Positions 35,160-43,453 are shown, counted from the stretch's first letter. The stretch: DNA of 64,000 bases from Colwellia marinimaniae (GCF_002207865.1 NZ_BDQM01000006.1:62001-126000), one strand, 5' to 3'. Notes: generated by a model from the letters alone, not told the origin. Program-made: numbers and translations.

Positions 35160-35181
35160 ACAACAATCCTGACACAGGGGG
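35160..35181. repeat. 22-bp direct repeat, left copy
   Basis: The sequence runs ACAACAATCCTGACACAGGG and ends with two more G. It recurs with one mismatch (T to C) at 36135-36156, so the two copies bracket the GT2 gene between them. Confidence 0.6.
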
Positions 35182-35225
35182 GGTATTTAACTAACAGAAA
35201 ATAAACAGATAAACGAGAACACATA

Positions 35226-36128
35226 ATGAATGATCTACTTATTATTGTCATTAATTGGCGTAGGGAAGATGAAACAATATCCTGTCTTAAGGACCTTTTT
35301 CCTTTACGAAGTAAAAACGACTCTGTATTTTTAATTGATAACCAGAGTACTACAAATTCCAAAGAAGCATTATTAAAGCATAATGAATTTTTTGATTATT
35401 TTGAAAGTAAAGAAAAAAATACAGGCTTTAGCGGTGCATGTAATATTGGAATTAAATTTGCACACCATAATGGTTTCAATAAAGTTTTATTTTTGAATAC
35501 AGACGCAGAGTTAGAAACTGATACTATTGATAAAATGAAGACCGAACTAGATTTATACAATGCTGCACTAGTTTCTCCAGTATTACACGATACTATTTCA
35601 CGAGTCCCCTATTTTTGTGGAATGAAACCACGATTAGAAGAACTTAAATTAGAACCTTTAACTATTGATAATCTTAGCCAAATAAATACTACAGAAAAGC
35701 AAGGGCTAATTATTCATGGTACTGTGTTAATGGGCTCTGTCCAAAAATTAACGAATGTTGGCGGTTTCGATGATGACTTTTTTGCTTATTGGGAAGATAC
35801 TGAACTATGTCAACGCCTTTTAGTAGAGGGGTATGATTGTCGGACCGTAAGTAATGCCATAGCTTACCACCCCTCATCACGAAACAAAGATGGTAATACA
35901 GTAAGATCAGGCTATTTTTATTATTATATGGCTAGAAATGAAATATTATTTTGGAAAAAATGCACTAAGGGATTGAAAAAATACAAAGCAATATATTGGC
36001 ACATAACCAGAAGCGTTGATTTAATGAAAGAGTTAAAAAGTTATGGACATATTAAAGAGTCTAAATCGATAGTAACGGGCATATTGCACGGTATATTTAG
36101 TCAATTCGGTAAATGGAAAAAACAATAA
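35226..36128 (+). CDS. GT2-type glycosyltransferase (rhamnosyltransferase-like)
   Basis: 300 residues. LLIIVINWRREDETISCLKDLF and IDNQSTTNSKEALL open the GT-A fold; GFSGACNIGIKFAHHNGFNKVLFLNTDAELE carries the metal-binding acidic residues, and FFAYWEDTELCQRLLVEGYDCRTV is the ExDxE-like acceptor motif seen in rhamnosyltransferase-type GT2 enzymes. No clear membrane helix. The gene stands alone between two copies of a 22-bp repeat and downstream of IS debris, which suggests later insertion into the locus. Substrate unknown. Confidence 0.88.
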   Translation: MNDLLIIVINWRREDETISCLKDLFPLRSKNDSVFLIDNQSTTNSKEALLKHNEFFDYFESKEKNTGFSGACNIGIKFAHHNGFNKVLFLNTDAELETDTIDKMKTELDLYNAALVSPVLHDTISRVPYFCGMKPRLEELKLEPLTIDNLSQINTTEKQGLIIHGTVLMGSVQKLTNVGGFDDDFFAYWEDTELCQRLLVEGYDCRTVSNAIAYHPSSRNKDGNTVRSGYFYYYMARNEILFWKKCTKGLKKYKAIYWHITRSVDLMKELKSYGHIKESKSIVTGILHGIFSQFGKWKKQ

Positions 36129-36134
36129 CACAAT

Positions 36135-36156
36135 ACAACAACCCTGACACAGGGGG
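36135..36156. repeat. 22-bp direct repeat, right copy
   Basis: ACAACAACCCTGACACAGGG plus two G, one mismatch from the copy at 35160-35181. It begins seven bases after the stop codon of the GT2 gene. Confidence 0.6.
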
Positions 36157-36216
36157 ATAACTCAAGCTTTATTAACTAGAAAATTTCAATTTGAAATGCG
36201 GTTTTTAACATTAGCT

Positions 36217-36423
36217 ACTTATTCTGACTTACTACGATAATATCATAAGTCGCTTGTTCGTCACTTTGATTGAGAATTGAGGTAACTGTCTGTATAAGCA
36301 ACTCTTCTCGCCCTTTGTGGGGGATAATAAAAGAGACGTGTTTATTCTTAGTCAATTTAGTGTCCTAGTATAGTGTGCGATGTGAAATTTGTAACTGTCA
36401 GATAGGATAACCTATTATTTCAC
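36217..36423. repeat. 207-bp duplicate of the 5' end of the 33745-34716 GT gene
   Basis: Base-by-base comparison with 34578-34784 shows 205 of 207 identical positions (differences at 36383 and 36405, by the offset of 1639). The copy carries 46 codons of the minus-strand GT gene with its start and upstream region, but no continuation. The two copies are in the same orientation. Confidence 0.9.
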
Positions 36424-36624
36424 TGTGTTTTCATTAAACGCAGGAATAATAAAGGAGATTATCGGTTGTTTTTTCTTTTATTATTACCGCACTTAACGAT
36501 ATATTATTAGTTTTGAATTAAACGTTCATAACATTTATCAATGATGTGATATTCTGCATTAATTGTATTCAAATGTAAAAAAAGTTTTAAAATTTAGTAA
36601 AAAAATTAACCATACAGAGTATTG

Positions 36625-37761
36625 ATGTCTATAAAAAAAACATATATCACAACAGTCAAACCATTTGAACTATCCCAAAAAGAAAAGCTTGGTGAGAAAT
36701 GGCTGGTATTAGAAAGGGATTCTGATTGTAGTGTTTTTTTATCTTGGCATTGGATAGGCAATTGGCTTGATTTAGTTACTGACAAATTATTTCTTATTGA
36801 AGCATACCATGATGACAAAGTTGTCGGTTTAGGATTTTTTGTTGAAAAAACGCGTAAAGTTTTTGGCTGCTTTTCAATAAAACAATGGTGGTTACATCGA
36901 ACGGGCATTCAACAACAAGATCAAATATGGGTTGAGTATAATGATTTTCTGTTAGATGAGTCTTGTTCTGTAACTGTTAGAGAAGAAATGGTTAAGGCTA
37001 TAGCTGATTTTGACCCGTCTGTTAAAGAAGTCATTATAGGTTTGTCCGCCTTTGAAAAACTTGATTTTTTTACTAACTCTTTTGCGAAATTAAATTTTTT
37101 AGAGGATAGTATCGTTCAAACTAACGGTTATCTTGTTTCTTTATCGTGCTTTAAAGGTGATTATTTAAATAAGGTTCTCTCTAAAAATACCCGCCTGCAA
37201 ATATCCAGAAGTAAAAAAATATTACAGAGCCAAGGGCAGTTAAGGTTTGAGGTGTTTTCAAATCCTCAAAAACTTGCTGAGCTATATCCTAAAATTGCCA
37301 GTATTCATATTGATAAATGGCAAGCGAGCAAAGAAGGTAGTGGTTTTTCAAATCCAATATTTGCAGGATTTCATCAATCAATGGCCATTAATAATACCAA
37401 CAATTTGGTGCAAATTTCCGTGTTAACTTTAGATGAGGTAGAGCTGGGTTATTTAGTCAATTTTGTTTATAACAATAAAGTTTATTTTTACTTGTCTGCT
37501 TTACAACAAAATTCAGACAATAAAATTAAAATAGGGCTGACTTTACACTCAGAAGCGATTCGGTATTATGCTGAACAAGGGATTGAGTCTTATGATTTTC
37601 TTGGTGGTGATGCCCGATACAAAAAATCATTGTCTAATAAAAAATATGGATTAGAAATGAAGTGCTATTATCGAGATGATTTTCTTTTGCGTCTTGAACG
37701 TCAGTTAAAAGATTTTAAAATGAGATCAATTCAAATGTTCTCTAAGTATTTGAAGTCATAA
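36625..37761 (+). CDS. GNAT/CelD-like acyltransferase (FemAB-like fold)
   Basis: 378 residues from the ATG at 36625; a TTG directly before it is less likely. The N-terminal part has LERDSDCSVFLSWHWIGNWLDLV, the start typical of BcsL/CelD 'cellulose biosynthesis' acetyltransferases. The C-terminal GNAT half has VLTLDEVELGYLVNFVYNNKVYFYLSALQQ and ALHSEAIRYYAEQGIESYDFLGGDARYKKSLS (the start of the second motif is approximate), matching Acetyltransf_6 proteins. Cytoplasmic. Likely transfers an acyl group to a polymer precursor; specificity unknown. Confidence 0.75.
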   Translation: MSIKKTYITTVKPFELSQKEKLGEKWLVLERDSDCSVFLSWHWIGNWLDLVTDKLFLIEAYHDDKVVGLGFFVEKTRKVFGCFSIKQWWLHRTGIQQQDQIWVEYNDFLLDESCSVTVREEMVKAIADFDPSVKEVIIGLSAFEKLDFFTNSFAKLNFLEDSIVQTNGYLVSLSCFKGDYLNKVLSKNTRLQISRSKKILQSQGQLRFEVFSNPQKLAELYPKIASIHIDKWQASKEGSGFSNPIFAGFHQSMAINNTNNLVQISVLTLDEVELGYLVNFVYNNKVYFYLSALQQNSDNKIKIGLTLHSEAIRYYAEQGIESYDFLGGDARYKKSLSNKKYGLEMKCYYRDDFLLRLERQLKDFKMRSIQMFSKYLKS

Positions 37762-37928
37762 CATTTTTGTCTACACGATTTCAATCATGATGCATTATCG
37801 CTTTTTTGTAACTTATAAATCACCGTGAAGAAAGCACTGTATATACTAGCGGTGTTACTATTCATTAGTATCGTTTACTATATCCGCATTATTTTCTATT
37901 AAACTTCAATCTCATCAACGGAATAAAT

Positions 37929-39359
37929 ATGAGTACAAAAATAACTTCTCTTGCAGCCATTTACCCAGCAATAATGTGTGGCGGTAGTGGTACACGCCTT
38001 TGGCCACTTTCTCGTGCGCTTTACCCTAAGCAATTTCTGCCCCTAGTAAACGATACCAGCATGCTACAAGATACCTTGTTGCGCTTGCCTAAAAATAGCT
38101 GTGATCCTGTCTTCATTTGTAATGAAGAACATCGATTTTTAGTAGCTGAGCAAGTCAGGCAATTATCACAAAGCCAAGGTACTATTTTACTTGAACCAGA
38201 AGGGCGAAATACTGCCCCTGCTGTAGCCTTAGCAGCTATTCATGCCTTAGAAAAAGATAAAGATGCCTTATTGCTGGTATTAGCCGCCGATCATGTTATT
38301 CAAGACAAGGTCGCTTTTCATCAAGCGGTTGAGCAAGCAACTATTGCAGCACAGCAAGGTAAGTTAGTTACCTTTGGTATTGTACCGACGCATGCTGAAA
38401 CAGGTTACGGTTATATTAAAAAAGGGGCTGAGCAAAGTTCAGGTGTTTTTGATGTTGCACAATTTGTCGAAAAACCTAATCAGGATATAGCTGATGAGTA
38501 TTTAGCCTCAGGTGAATACTTATGGAATAGCGGCATGTTTTTGTTTAAAGCCTCACGTTATTTGGAGGAATTAGCTAAGTATCGTGCAGATATTTTAGAA
38601 AACTGTCAAAAAGCCATGGCAAATGTTGAGCTAGATTTAGACTTCTTACGTCCTGATAAGGATGCTTTTCTTGCTTGTGCCAGTGAATCCATTGATTATG
38701 CCGTGATGGAGAAAACTGATGCTGCCGTAGTTATTCCTCTTGATGCCGGTTGGAGTGATGTCGGCTCTTATTCTGCCTTATGGGAAGTTTGTCCTAAAGA
38801 TGACGATAATAATGTCCTTAAAGGCGATGTTATTGCACAGACCACCACTAATAGTTATATCCATAGTCAAAACAAGCTTATTGCTACCATAGGTGTTGAT
38901 AATTTAGTGATAATCGATACACCTGATGCTATTTTGGTTGCCAATAAAGATAAAGTACAAGAAGTTAAAAAAATTGTTGAACAACTGAAAAAAGAGCAAC
39001 GTTCTGAAGCGGTTATTCACCGAGAAGTTTATCGCCCTTGGGGTAAATACGATAGCGTTGATAGTGGTGAGCGTTTTCAAGTAAAACGTATTACGGTAAA
39101 ACCTGGCGCTAAGTTATCGGTGCAAATGCATCATCATAGAGCTGAGCATTGGATTATTGTTTCGGGCACCGCAAAAGTAACCATAGATGATAAAACAGTG
39201 CTATTAACAGAGAATCAATCGGCGTATATCCCCGTTGGTGCTGTGCATGCATTAGAAAATCCTGGAATATTACCGTTAGAAATGATTGAAGTGCAATCGG
39301 GTAGCTATTTAGGCGAAGATGACATCGTTCGTTTTGAAGATAGGTATGGTCGAGTTTAG
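37929..39359 (+). CDS. manC: Mannose-1-phosphate guanylyltransferase / mannose-6-phosphate isomerase (type II, bifunctional)
   Basis: 476 residues, the normal length of ManC/CpsB/AlgA. The N-terminal nucleotidyltransferase domain has [24 protein letters not shown] (GTP-binding signature) and [27 protein letters not shown]. The C-terminal cupin isomerase domain has [47 protein letters not shown], with [10 protein letters not shown] as metal site, and [19 protein letters not shown]. It makes GDP-mannose, precursor of mannose, fucose and related donors for the polymer. It is the last EPS gene before the toxin-antitoxin island. Confidence 0.95.
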   Translation: MSTKITSLAAIYPAIMCGGSGTRLWPLSRALYPKQFLPLVNDTSMLQDTLLRLPKNSCDPVFICNEEHRFLVAEQVRQLSQSQGTILLEPEGRNTAPAVALAAIHALEKDKDALLLVLAADHVIQDKVAFHQAVEQATIAAQQGKLVTFGIVPTHAETGYGYIKKGAEQSSGVFDVAQFVEKPNQDIADEYLASGEYLWNSGMFLFKASRYLEELAKYRADILENCQKAMANVELDLDFLRPDKDAFLACASESIDYAVMEKTDAAVVIPLDAGWSDVGSYSALWEVCPKDDDNNVLKGDVIAQTTTNSYIHSQNKLIATIGVDNLVIIDTPDAILVANKDKVQEVKKIVEQLKKEQRSEAVIHREVYRPWGKYDSVDSGERFQVKRITVKPGAKLSVQMHHHRAEHWIIVSGTAKVTIDDKTVLLTENQSAYIPVGAVHALENPGILPLEMIEVQSGSYLGEDDIVRFEDRYGRV

Positions 39360-39374
39360 TCAAACTAATGGTGC

Positions 39375-39394
39375 GTCATATAAATTTATATGAC
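39375..39394. terminator. Perfect 20-bp palindrome after manC
   Basis: GTCATATAAA and TTTATATGAC form a perfect palindrome 15 bases after the manC stop. It is AT-rich with no T tract, so a weak terminator or a protein-binding site are both possible. Confidence 0.35.
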
Positions 39395-39425
39395 TATGTA
39401 GTTAACTCAGGAACTCTTTGTAAAC

Positions 39426-39485
39426 AATTTCGGTTTACATATTGTAAACCGAAATTAGGTGCGTTATAGTTTGCATATTGTAAAC
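39426..39485. promoter_or_regulatory. Twin operators and promoter of the HigBA module
   Basis: Two near-identical 17-bp operators, GTTTACATATTGTAAAC (39433-39449) and GTTTGCATATTGTAAAC (39469-39485), lie 36 bases apart. The first sits in a larger perfect inverted repeat with 13-bp arms (39426-39438 and 39444-39456). A promoter with TTGTAA (39443-39448) and TATAGT (39465-39470), spacing 16, is overlapped by both sites, as expected for antitoxin autorepression. Confidence 0.7.
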
Positions 39486-39500
39486 TTAGTAAGAATTTTA

Positions 39501-39812
39501 ATGCACGTTATTTCAAAAAAACCGTTTAAAGATGCTGCGAATAAATACCCAAAATATGCAAAGGCAATAATGCAAGCTTATGATCTATTAAGGAAGGTGG
39601 AATGCAAGACACCAGAAGATTTAAAAGCTTATTTTAGTAGTTTAGATAACTTCAAATATAAAGATAAATGGTACGTGATCGATATTTCAGGTAATAACAT
39701 TCGATTGATGGCATTCATTGAATTTAGGGCTGGGAAGATGTTTGTTAAGCATGTTGTTAACCACCCGGATTACGATAAATTATGTGAAAAATATGCAAGA
39801 GGTGATTTATGA
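39501..39812 (+). CDS. higB: HigB-type toxin (RelE-like mRNA interferase)
   Basis: 103 residues from the ATG at 39501, chosen because HigB proteins begin MHVISKKPF and because the upstream extension runs through the operators. KKPFKDAANKYPKYAKAIMQAYDLLRK, DNFKYKDKWYVIDISGNNIRLMAFIEFRAGKMFVKHVVNHPDYDKL is the HigB_toxin fold of the RelE superfamily, with the conserved NHxxYDKL end. These toxins cut mRNA on the ribosome. It overlaps the antitoxin gene by four bases, toxin first, which is typical of higBA. Confidence 0.85.
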   Translation: MHVISKKPFKDAANKYPKYAKAIMQAYDLLRKVECKTPEDLKAYFSSLDNFKYKDKWYVIDISGNNIRLMAFIEFRAGKMFVKHVVNHPDYDKLCEKYARGDL

Positions 39813-40225
39813 ATTTACAACGTATTGAGCAGGGATTAAGCCACATTGCAGCAGAAGCGAGTTTCATTTTAAGGATTAACAACGAAGTTGAGCATGCTAA
39901 AGCATTAGAGCTAATGGAGCAGCTTATTGAAGATTATGATCAGCATGAGCCGTTGATTGATATGTTATGTATTAGCATTGATAAATATGAAGATTCAGCC
40001 GAAGAATTTAAAGGATTTAATGATAGATTGAAGCAACTTAATTCAGGCGTTGCGGCTTTATCGGTTTTAATGGATCAGCACAAACTTAATACGACTGATT
40101 TTGAAAATGAAATCGGTAAAAAAAGTCTTGTTTCTCTGATATTAAATGAAAAACGTCCATTGAATCTTAATCATATTCGTAAGTTATCAGAACGTTTTAA
40201 CGTTCCTCCACAAACTTTCATCTAA
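39809..40225 (+). CDS. higA: HigA-type antitoxin
   Basis: 138 residues. The N-terminal part (AKALELMEQLIEDYDQHEPLIDMLCISIDKYED) is a helical region that in HigA binds the toxin. The C-terminal helix-turn-helix is SVLMDQHKLNTTDFENEIGKKSLVSLILNEKRPLNLNHIRKLSERFNVPPQTFI, the XRE/HigA layout. ATGA overlap with the toxin gives coupled translation. By family knowledge it neutralises HigB and represses from the two operators upstream. Confidence 0.85.
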   Translation: MNLQRIEQGLSHIAAEASFILRINNEVEHAKALELMEQLIEDYDQHEPLIDMLCISIDKYEDSAEEFKGFNDRLKQLNSGVAALSVLMDQHKLNTTDFENEIGKKSLVSLILNEKRPLNLNHIRKLSERFNVPPQTFI

Positions 40226-40272
40226 GGGGAAATAGCCCTTTTGCAAATATCCAATAATAAGGAAATGAAATC

Positions 40273-40392
40273 ATGGATTATTGAACATGGCCTAAAAGCG
40301 GCTCTACAGGGCTATTTATCATTGCCGTAGGCATAACTATTGCTATTCTCATGCATCGCGATCACCTAATACCGCTTTCTCAGCGTAACTAA
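40273..40392 (+). pseudogene. Possible remnant of a small membrane protein
   Basis: With AAGGAAA before it, ATG 40273 reads MDY then TGA, then continues in frame TWPKSGSTGLFIIAVGITIA and a short basic tail to TAA at 40392. One hydrophobic helix. The in-frame stop would be a Trp codon if one base differed. No family recognised. Confidence 0.25.
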
Positions 40393-40479
40393 AACTAACA
40401 GTAAATATCGCAAAGACCCAATAAGCAACTTACTAGCTCACTGCTATCAAGTTGTTGCGGCCGACTCACTATCGATCCT

Positions 40480-40644
40480 TATACCAATCTCACTAACTAT
40501 GTGATCATTTCTACTTGCTAAAATGACCAACTACTTCGTTATTTATTTAATAATTAGAACAACTAGTTATTAAAGTAAATGCCTTGTATTTGGCAATTCT
40601 TTCTACGTATAAAATAGATCACCTAATGAATGGAACTGGTATTA
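40480..40644. mobile_element. MITE-like element with imperfect terminal inverted repeats
   Basis: The left end TATACCAATCTCACTAACTA continues TGTGATCATTT; the reverse complement of the right end is AATACCAGTTCCATTCATTA then GGTGATCTATTT. About two thirds of 30 positions agree, including ATACCA and GTGATC. There is no coding capacity in the 165 bases. The ends share ATACCA and TTCCAT with the element upstream of polA. Confidence 0.5.
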
Positions 40645-40898
40645 CATGAAAAGGTTTGGACGGCGAGCACGTAAAAAACCTCTTTAAATATCTAATGCTA
40701 AAATACTTAGATTTCAGTGGTCAAACATTCACTATTCATACTATTAATTGAATTACTTAGGTTATTAATAATAATCTTTGATTTTAGAAAGAAAAATACA
40801 AAAATAATCACATATATTTGAATTCAATATTGTCATCAAAGATATTTTAGATTACTCTAATATTTAATGACAGAAACATGATTTTCTTGGAGTTCATA

Positions 40899-41201
40899 GT
40901 GAAGCAAAATATAGCGTCAGCAGTTAATGCACTGGACACCGTTAAAAGTATGCTCAAAGACATTGCAGCAGACATGGATAAATCAAAAGAATTATTTACG
41001 CTGTCTGAGTTAGGTGAGTATGTAGATCGCTTTTGTATCGATAATAGCATAAAGAAAAGCGATATCTGTCTGCTGGCCAATATCTCCTCAACGACACTGA
41101 CAAGTGCACTTAAAAAACCTGAAAAAGCGTCTATGACCACAATTGTATCAATCGGTGCGGTTGTTGGCTTTGAATTATTTATAGGACGTAAAAATGTCTA
41201 A
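40899..41201 (+). CDS. hipB: HipB-like antitoxin/repressor
   Basis: 100 residues from GTG 40899, favoured over ATG 40878 because GGAG lies six bases before the GTG while the ATG lacks a ribosome site. The C-terminal half contains a helix-turn-helix (IKKSDICLLANISSTTLTSALKKPEKASMTTIVSIGAVVGFELFIG) as in HipB. The N-terminal part is helical and unusual. It overlaps the next gene by eight bases. In HipBST systems, HipB is the DNA-binding partner and regulator; the symbol is by context and fold. Confidence 0.7.
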   Translation: MKQNIASAVNALDTVKSMLKDIAADMDKSKELFTLSELGEYVDRFCIDNSIKKSDICLLANISSTTLTSALKKPEKASMTTIVSIGAVVGFELFIGRKNV

Positions 41202-41544
41202 ACCAAGCCGCGAAGGATATATTTATTGTAATGGCTCTTTTGCTGGCGTGTTGCAAGAATTTAACGATTTAAAAACAGTGAGCTACCTTTTCAAATATGA
41301 TGCGGCTTATCTAAAAAATGGCGCACCAATTGGGCACCACTTGCCATTAAGCGAGCAACCCTTTGCGTTTGATGCTTTCCCTACTTTTTTTGCCAACCTC
41401 ATTTCTGAGGGATGGTTACGCACTCATCAGGCAAAAAAAGCCAGACTCGATATAACAGACTCATTTGGCTTGCTCTTGGCGAACGGTAAAGAGTTGATTG
41501 GTGCCATTTCTGTATTAACAAGCAGAACAGAGGAGCAAGTATGA
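41194..41544 (+). CDS. hipS: HipS-like protein (stand-alone HipA N-terminal subdomain)
   Basis: 116 residues that correspond to the N-subdomain-1 of HipA: GYIYCNGSFAGVLQEFNDLKTVSYLFKYDAAYLKNGAPIGHHLPLSEQPFAFDAFPTFFANLISEG is the Couple_hipA region (VxxxG.L..........F.Y...YL..G.PI...LP). It ends where HipA would continue into the kinase. The stop overlaps the next start by four bases. In E. coli HipBST the small HipS protein is the antitoxin against HipT; the same role is inferred here. Confidence 0.75.
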   Translation: MSKPSREGYIYCNGSFAGVLQEFNDLKTVSYLFKYDAAYLKNGAPIGHHLPLSEQPFAFDAFPTFFANLISEGWLRTHQAKKARLDITDSFGLLLANGKELIGAISVLTSRTEEQV

Positions 41545-42542
41545 ACTTGGGATGCAAAGGCAGTTTAAAACTTACCCTTGAAAAAAATCTCCAACAAGGC
41601 TTTTCAACTGCACACCTTAAGTCTATGTACGGGTTAACGAAGCCAGTAACCGTAAAAGGTACGTCGGAGTCGTTTAACGACATGGTGATAGACCATACAC
41701 AAGGGATGTCGATCTCAGGTGTGCAACGCAAAATGTTCATGACCCTTGAAAAAGGAATTTTAGTGCCGAGCAATCAAGGCGAGTATATTGTAAAACCCAC
41801 ACCTAAAGATTTTTCACAATTATCTGAAAATGAACATGCCATCATGAAGATAGCAGCAAGGCTTGGTTTTAAGGTTGCTAAATGCTCTATTGCCCCCTTT
41901 GAAGATGGTGAGCTGGTCTATGTCACTAAACGATTCGATTTAACCAGTAAGAAAGGCGTAAAGATATTTGTAGAAGATGGCGCCAGTATTTGTGATGTAC
42001 ACCCTATGAATAAAGGCAGTGATGCGCTTTCGTACGAAAGGTGTATAAAAACAATGGTTGATGCCTGTGGCGGGGCAATTGCACTCTCGGTATATGCAAC
42101 AAGGTTGGTACTCTTTTCTTATATTGTTGGCAATAATGACTTGCACCTGAAAAACTTTTCACTGCAACGAAAACCAACCAGTAAATCGCCTATGATGGAT
42201 GGTTTTACGCCTTTATATGATGTGTTAAGTGTGGCTCCGTACCCTAAATATGACACAGAATACCTTTCATTATCGCTGTTAGAATCTGAAACTGATGGTG
42301 TATTCAGCTCCCGTTATGAAATATACAGCGACTATACCAAACATGACTTTATCTTATTGTTAACCTCGTTAGGAGTAGATTCAATTATTGCAGAGCAGGT
42401 GATTTTAGATTTTGTAGCTAGGATCAGAAAAGTATCCCCTAACGTGTTAACACTTTCAAGCCTAAGTGGTGACATGCAGGACACCATTATGAATCGTATC
42501 ATCGAGCGGTGTAAGGTAATGGAAAGAAAAATAATTGAGTAG
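41541..42542 (+). CDS. hipT: HipT-like Ser/Thr kinase toxin
   Basis: 333 residues, a HipA kinase core without the N-terminal subdomain. The Gly-rich loop reads TQGMSISGVQRKMFM, with Ser57 and Ser59 in the SIS order reported to be autophosphorylated in E. coli HipT. Other kinase elements are YIVKPTP (ATP-binding Lys), NEHAIMKIAARLGF, YVTKRFD, GNNDLHLKNFSL (catalytic Asp200 and Asn205) and LYDVLS (metal-binding Asp227). E. coli HipT phosphorylates tryptophanyl-tRNA synthetase; the target here is unknown. Confidence 0.8.
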   Translation: MNLGCKGSLKLTLEKNLQQGFSTAHLKSMYGLTKPVTVKGTSESFNDMVIDHTQGMSISGVQRKMFMTLEKGILVPSNQGEYIVKPTPKDFSQLSENEHAIMKIAARLGFKVAKCSIAPFEDGELVYVTKRFDLTSKKGVKIFVEDGASICDVHPMNKGSDALSYERCIKTMVDACGGAIALSVYATRLVLFSYIVGNNDLHLKNFSLQRKPTSKSPMMDGFTPLYDVLSVAPYPKYDTEYLSLSLLESETDGVFSSRYEIYSDYTKHDFILLLTSLGVDSIIAEQVILDFVARIRKVSPNVLTLSSLSGDMQDTIMNRIIERCKVMERKIIE

Positions 42543-42633
42543 GCAGAGATCTAAAGTAGAGAGAGTATGTAGATTTACCATAGCGGTGACTAGAATATAA
42601 AGACTTTCTGTTCTAGTCACTACGCTTTACGGT

Positions 42634-43362
42634 TTAACCTACCTGCACATAATTATCACCACAAGAAAAAGCAATCAAGCGGCTCAGTTGCGTTAAGCTA
42701 TAGCCGCTTTCACTTTGTAATTTATTAAAGTGTGCTTGTATAGCGGTTAAGCTTTTTTTACTTTGTAAACCACCATCAATAATTTCTTGGGCTCTTAAAT
42801 AAGCTTCAACATCGCTACTTAAAATAAAAGTATCTTTACCTAATAAGCGCAAGGCATAAGGACCGGTATTACCGCCTAAGCGTTGACCGTGCTTTTTCAG
42901 GTAAGCCCATAAACCAATAATGTCGGTACTTGGCCAGTCGTTGATAAACTGAGCAAAACTGGTATTTGTATCAATGTGGTGATCGAACATCATTTGTGCG
43001 TTGGCTTGAATGGTTTTAACTTTATTAAAGTTACGAATTATTTTAGGATCAGCCGCTTTTCGTTCCCACATTTCTTCTGGCATCATCATTATTTTTTCTA
43101 GGTTGAAATTGAAAAAATGTTCTTCAAAGTCAGGCCATTTTTTTTCGACCACCCGCCAGACAAAACCTGATTTGAAAATTTGTTTGGTAAAAGCGGCAAG
43201 GATACGGTCATCGCTTAACTCGGCGATACTTTGTTGTGCTGCGGTATCATCGAGCAACTTTTTACCAAGGATTTTTTTCCCTAATAAAGTTTTAAGTGCC
43301 GGAACACCACCTTTTCGTTCGGCAGCGCGTTTAAATAATGATTTAAATGATTCGTGAGTCAT
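42634..43362 (-). CDS. DNA-3-methyladenine glycosylase I family protein (Tag-like)
   Basis: 242 residues. LSDDRILAAFTKQIFKSGFVWRVVEKKWPDFEEHFFNFNLEKIMMMPEEMWERKAADPKIIRNFNKVKTIQANAQMM is the helical core of COG2818 proteins, with FVWRV and IIRN..K conserved as in Tag. The C-terminus (YLRAQEIIDGGLQSKKSLTAIQAHFNKLQSESGYSLTQLSRLIAFS) suits the helix-hairpin-helix-like end. The zinc-binding Cys/His set of E. coli Tag is not complete, so it belongs to the divergent branch. Function inferred: base-excision repair of alkylated purines. Confidence 0.75.
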   Translation of the reverse strand: MTHESFKSLFKRAAERKGGVPALKTLLGKKILGKKLLDDTAAQQSIAELSDDRILAAFTKQIFKSGFVWRVVEKKWPDFEEHFFNFNLEKIMMMPEEMWERKAADPKIIRNFNKVKTIQANAQMMFDHHIDTNTSFAQFINDWPSTDIIGLWAYLKKHGQRLGGNTGPYALRLLGKDTFILSSDVEAYLRAQEIIDGGLQSKKSLTAIQAHFNKLQSESGYSLTQLSRLIAFSCGDNYVQVG

Positions 43363-43424
43363 AGTTTCTTAATTAAAATGAGTAGTTTTCTGCCATTGCA
43401 AAGATAAGTAAGCGCGAACAAGTT

Positions 43425-43453
43425 CCCGCCTACGAGTGAATGTCGTAGGCGGG
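43425..43453. terminator. GC-rich hairpin between prlC and the Tag-like gene
   Basis: CCCGCCTACGA (43425-43435) and TCGTAGGCGGG (43443-43453) form a perfect 11-bp stem with a seven-base loop. It lies downstream of prlC on the minus strand. It resembles a REP unit as well as a terminator, without a long T tract. Confidence 0.5.

Larger units (their letters stand above)
34717..35225. other. 509-base gap: transposase remnants and a 22-bp direct-repeat copy
   Basis: The first 68 bases continue the duplicated segment and should hold the promoter of the leftward GT gene. 34863-35110 is IS debris. A 22-bp sequence at 35160-35181 recurs after the following gene. No intact gene. Confidence 0.6.
36129..36624. 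other. 496-base gap: direct-repeat copy and duplicated 5' gene fragment
   Basis: Contains the right 22-bp direct repeat (36135-36156) and the 207-bp duplicated fragment (36217-36423). Beyond it is an imperfect hairpin (about 36445-36484, AATAATAAAGGA / TCTTTTATTATT). The rest is AT-rich and likely holds the promoter of the next gene. Confidence 0.6.
40226..40877. other. 652-base gap: degraded small frame and MITE-like element
   Basis: A short frame from 40273 (MDY-stop-TWPKSGSTGLFIIAVG...) is broken by a TGA at codon four and looks like a small membrane-protein remnant ending at 40392. A MITE-like repeat spans 40480-40644. The last 200 bases are AT-rich and include a partial dyad (40842-40863) upstream of the HipBST operon, possibly its operator. 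Confidence 0.5.

Noticed and set aside
36606..36908. Minus-strand frame of 100 codons
   Set aside because: It is antisense to the acyltransferase gene at 36625-37761 and has no recognisable domain.
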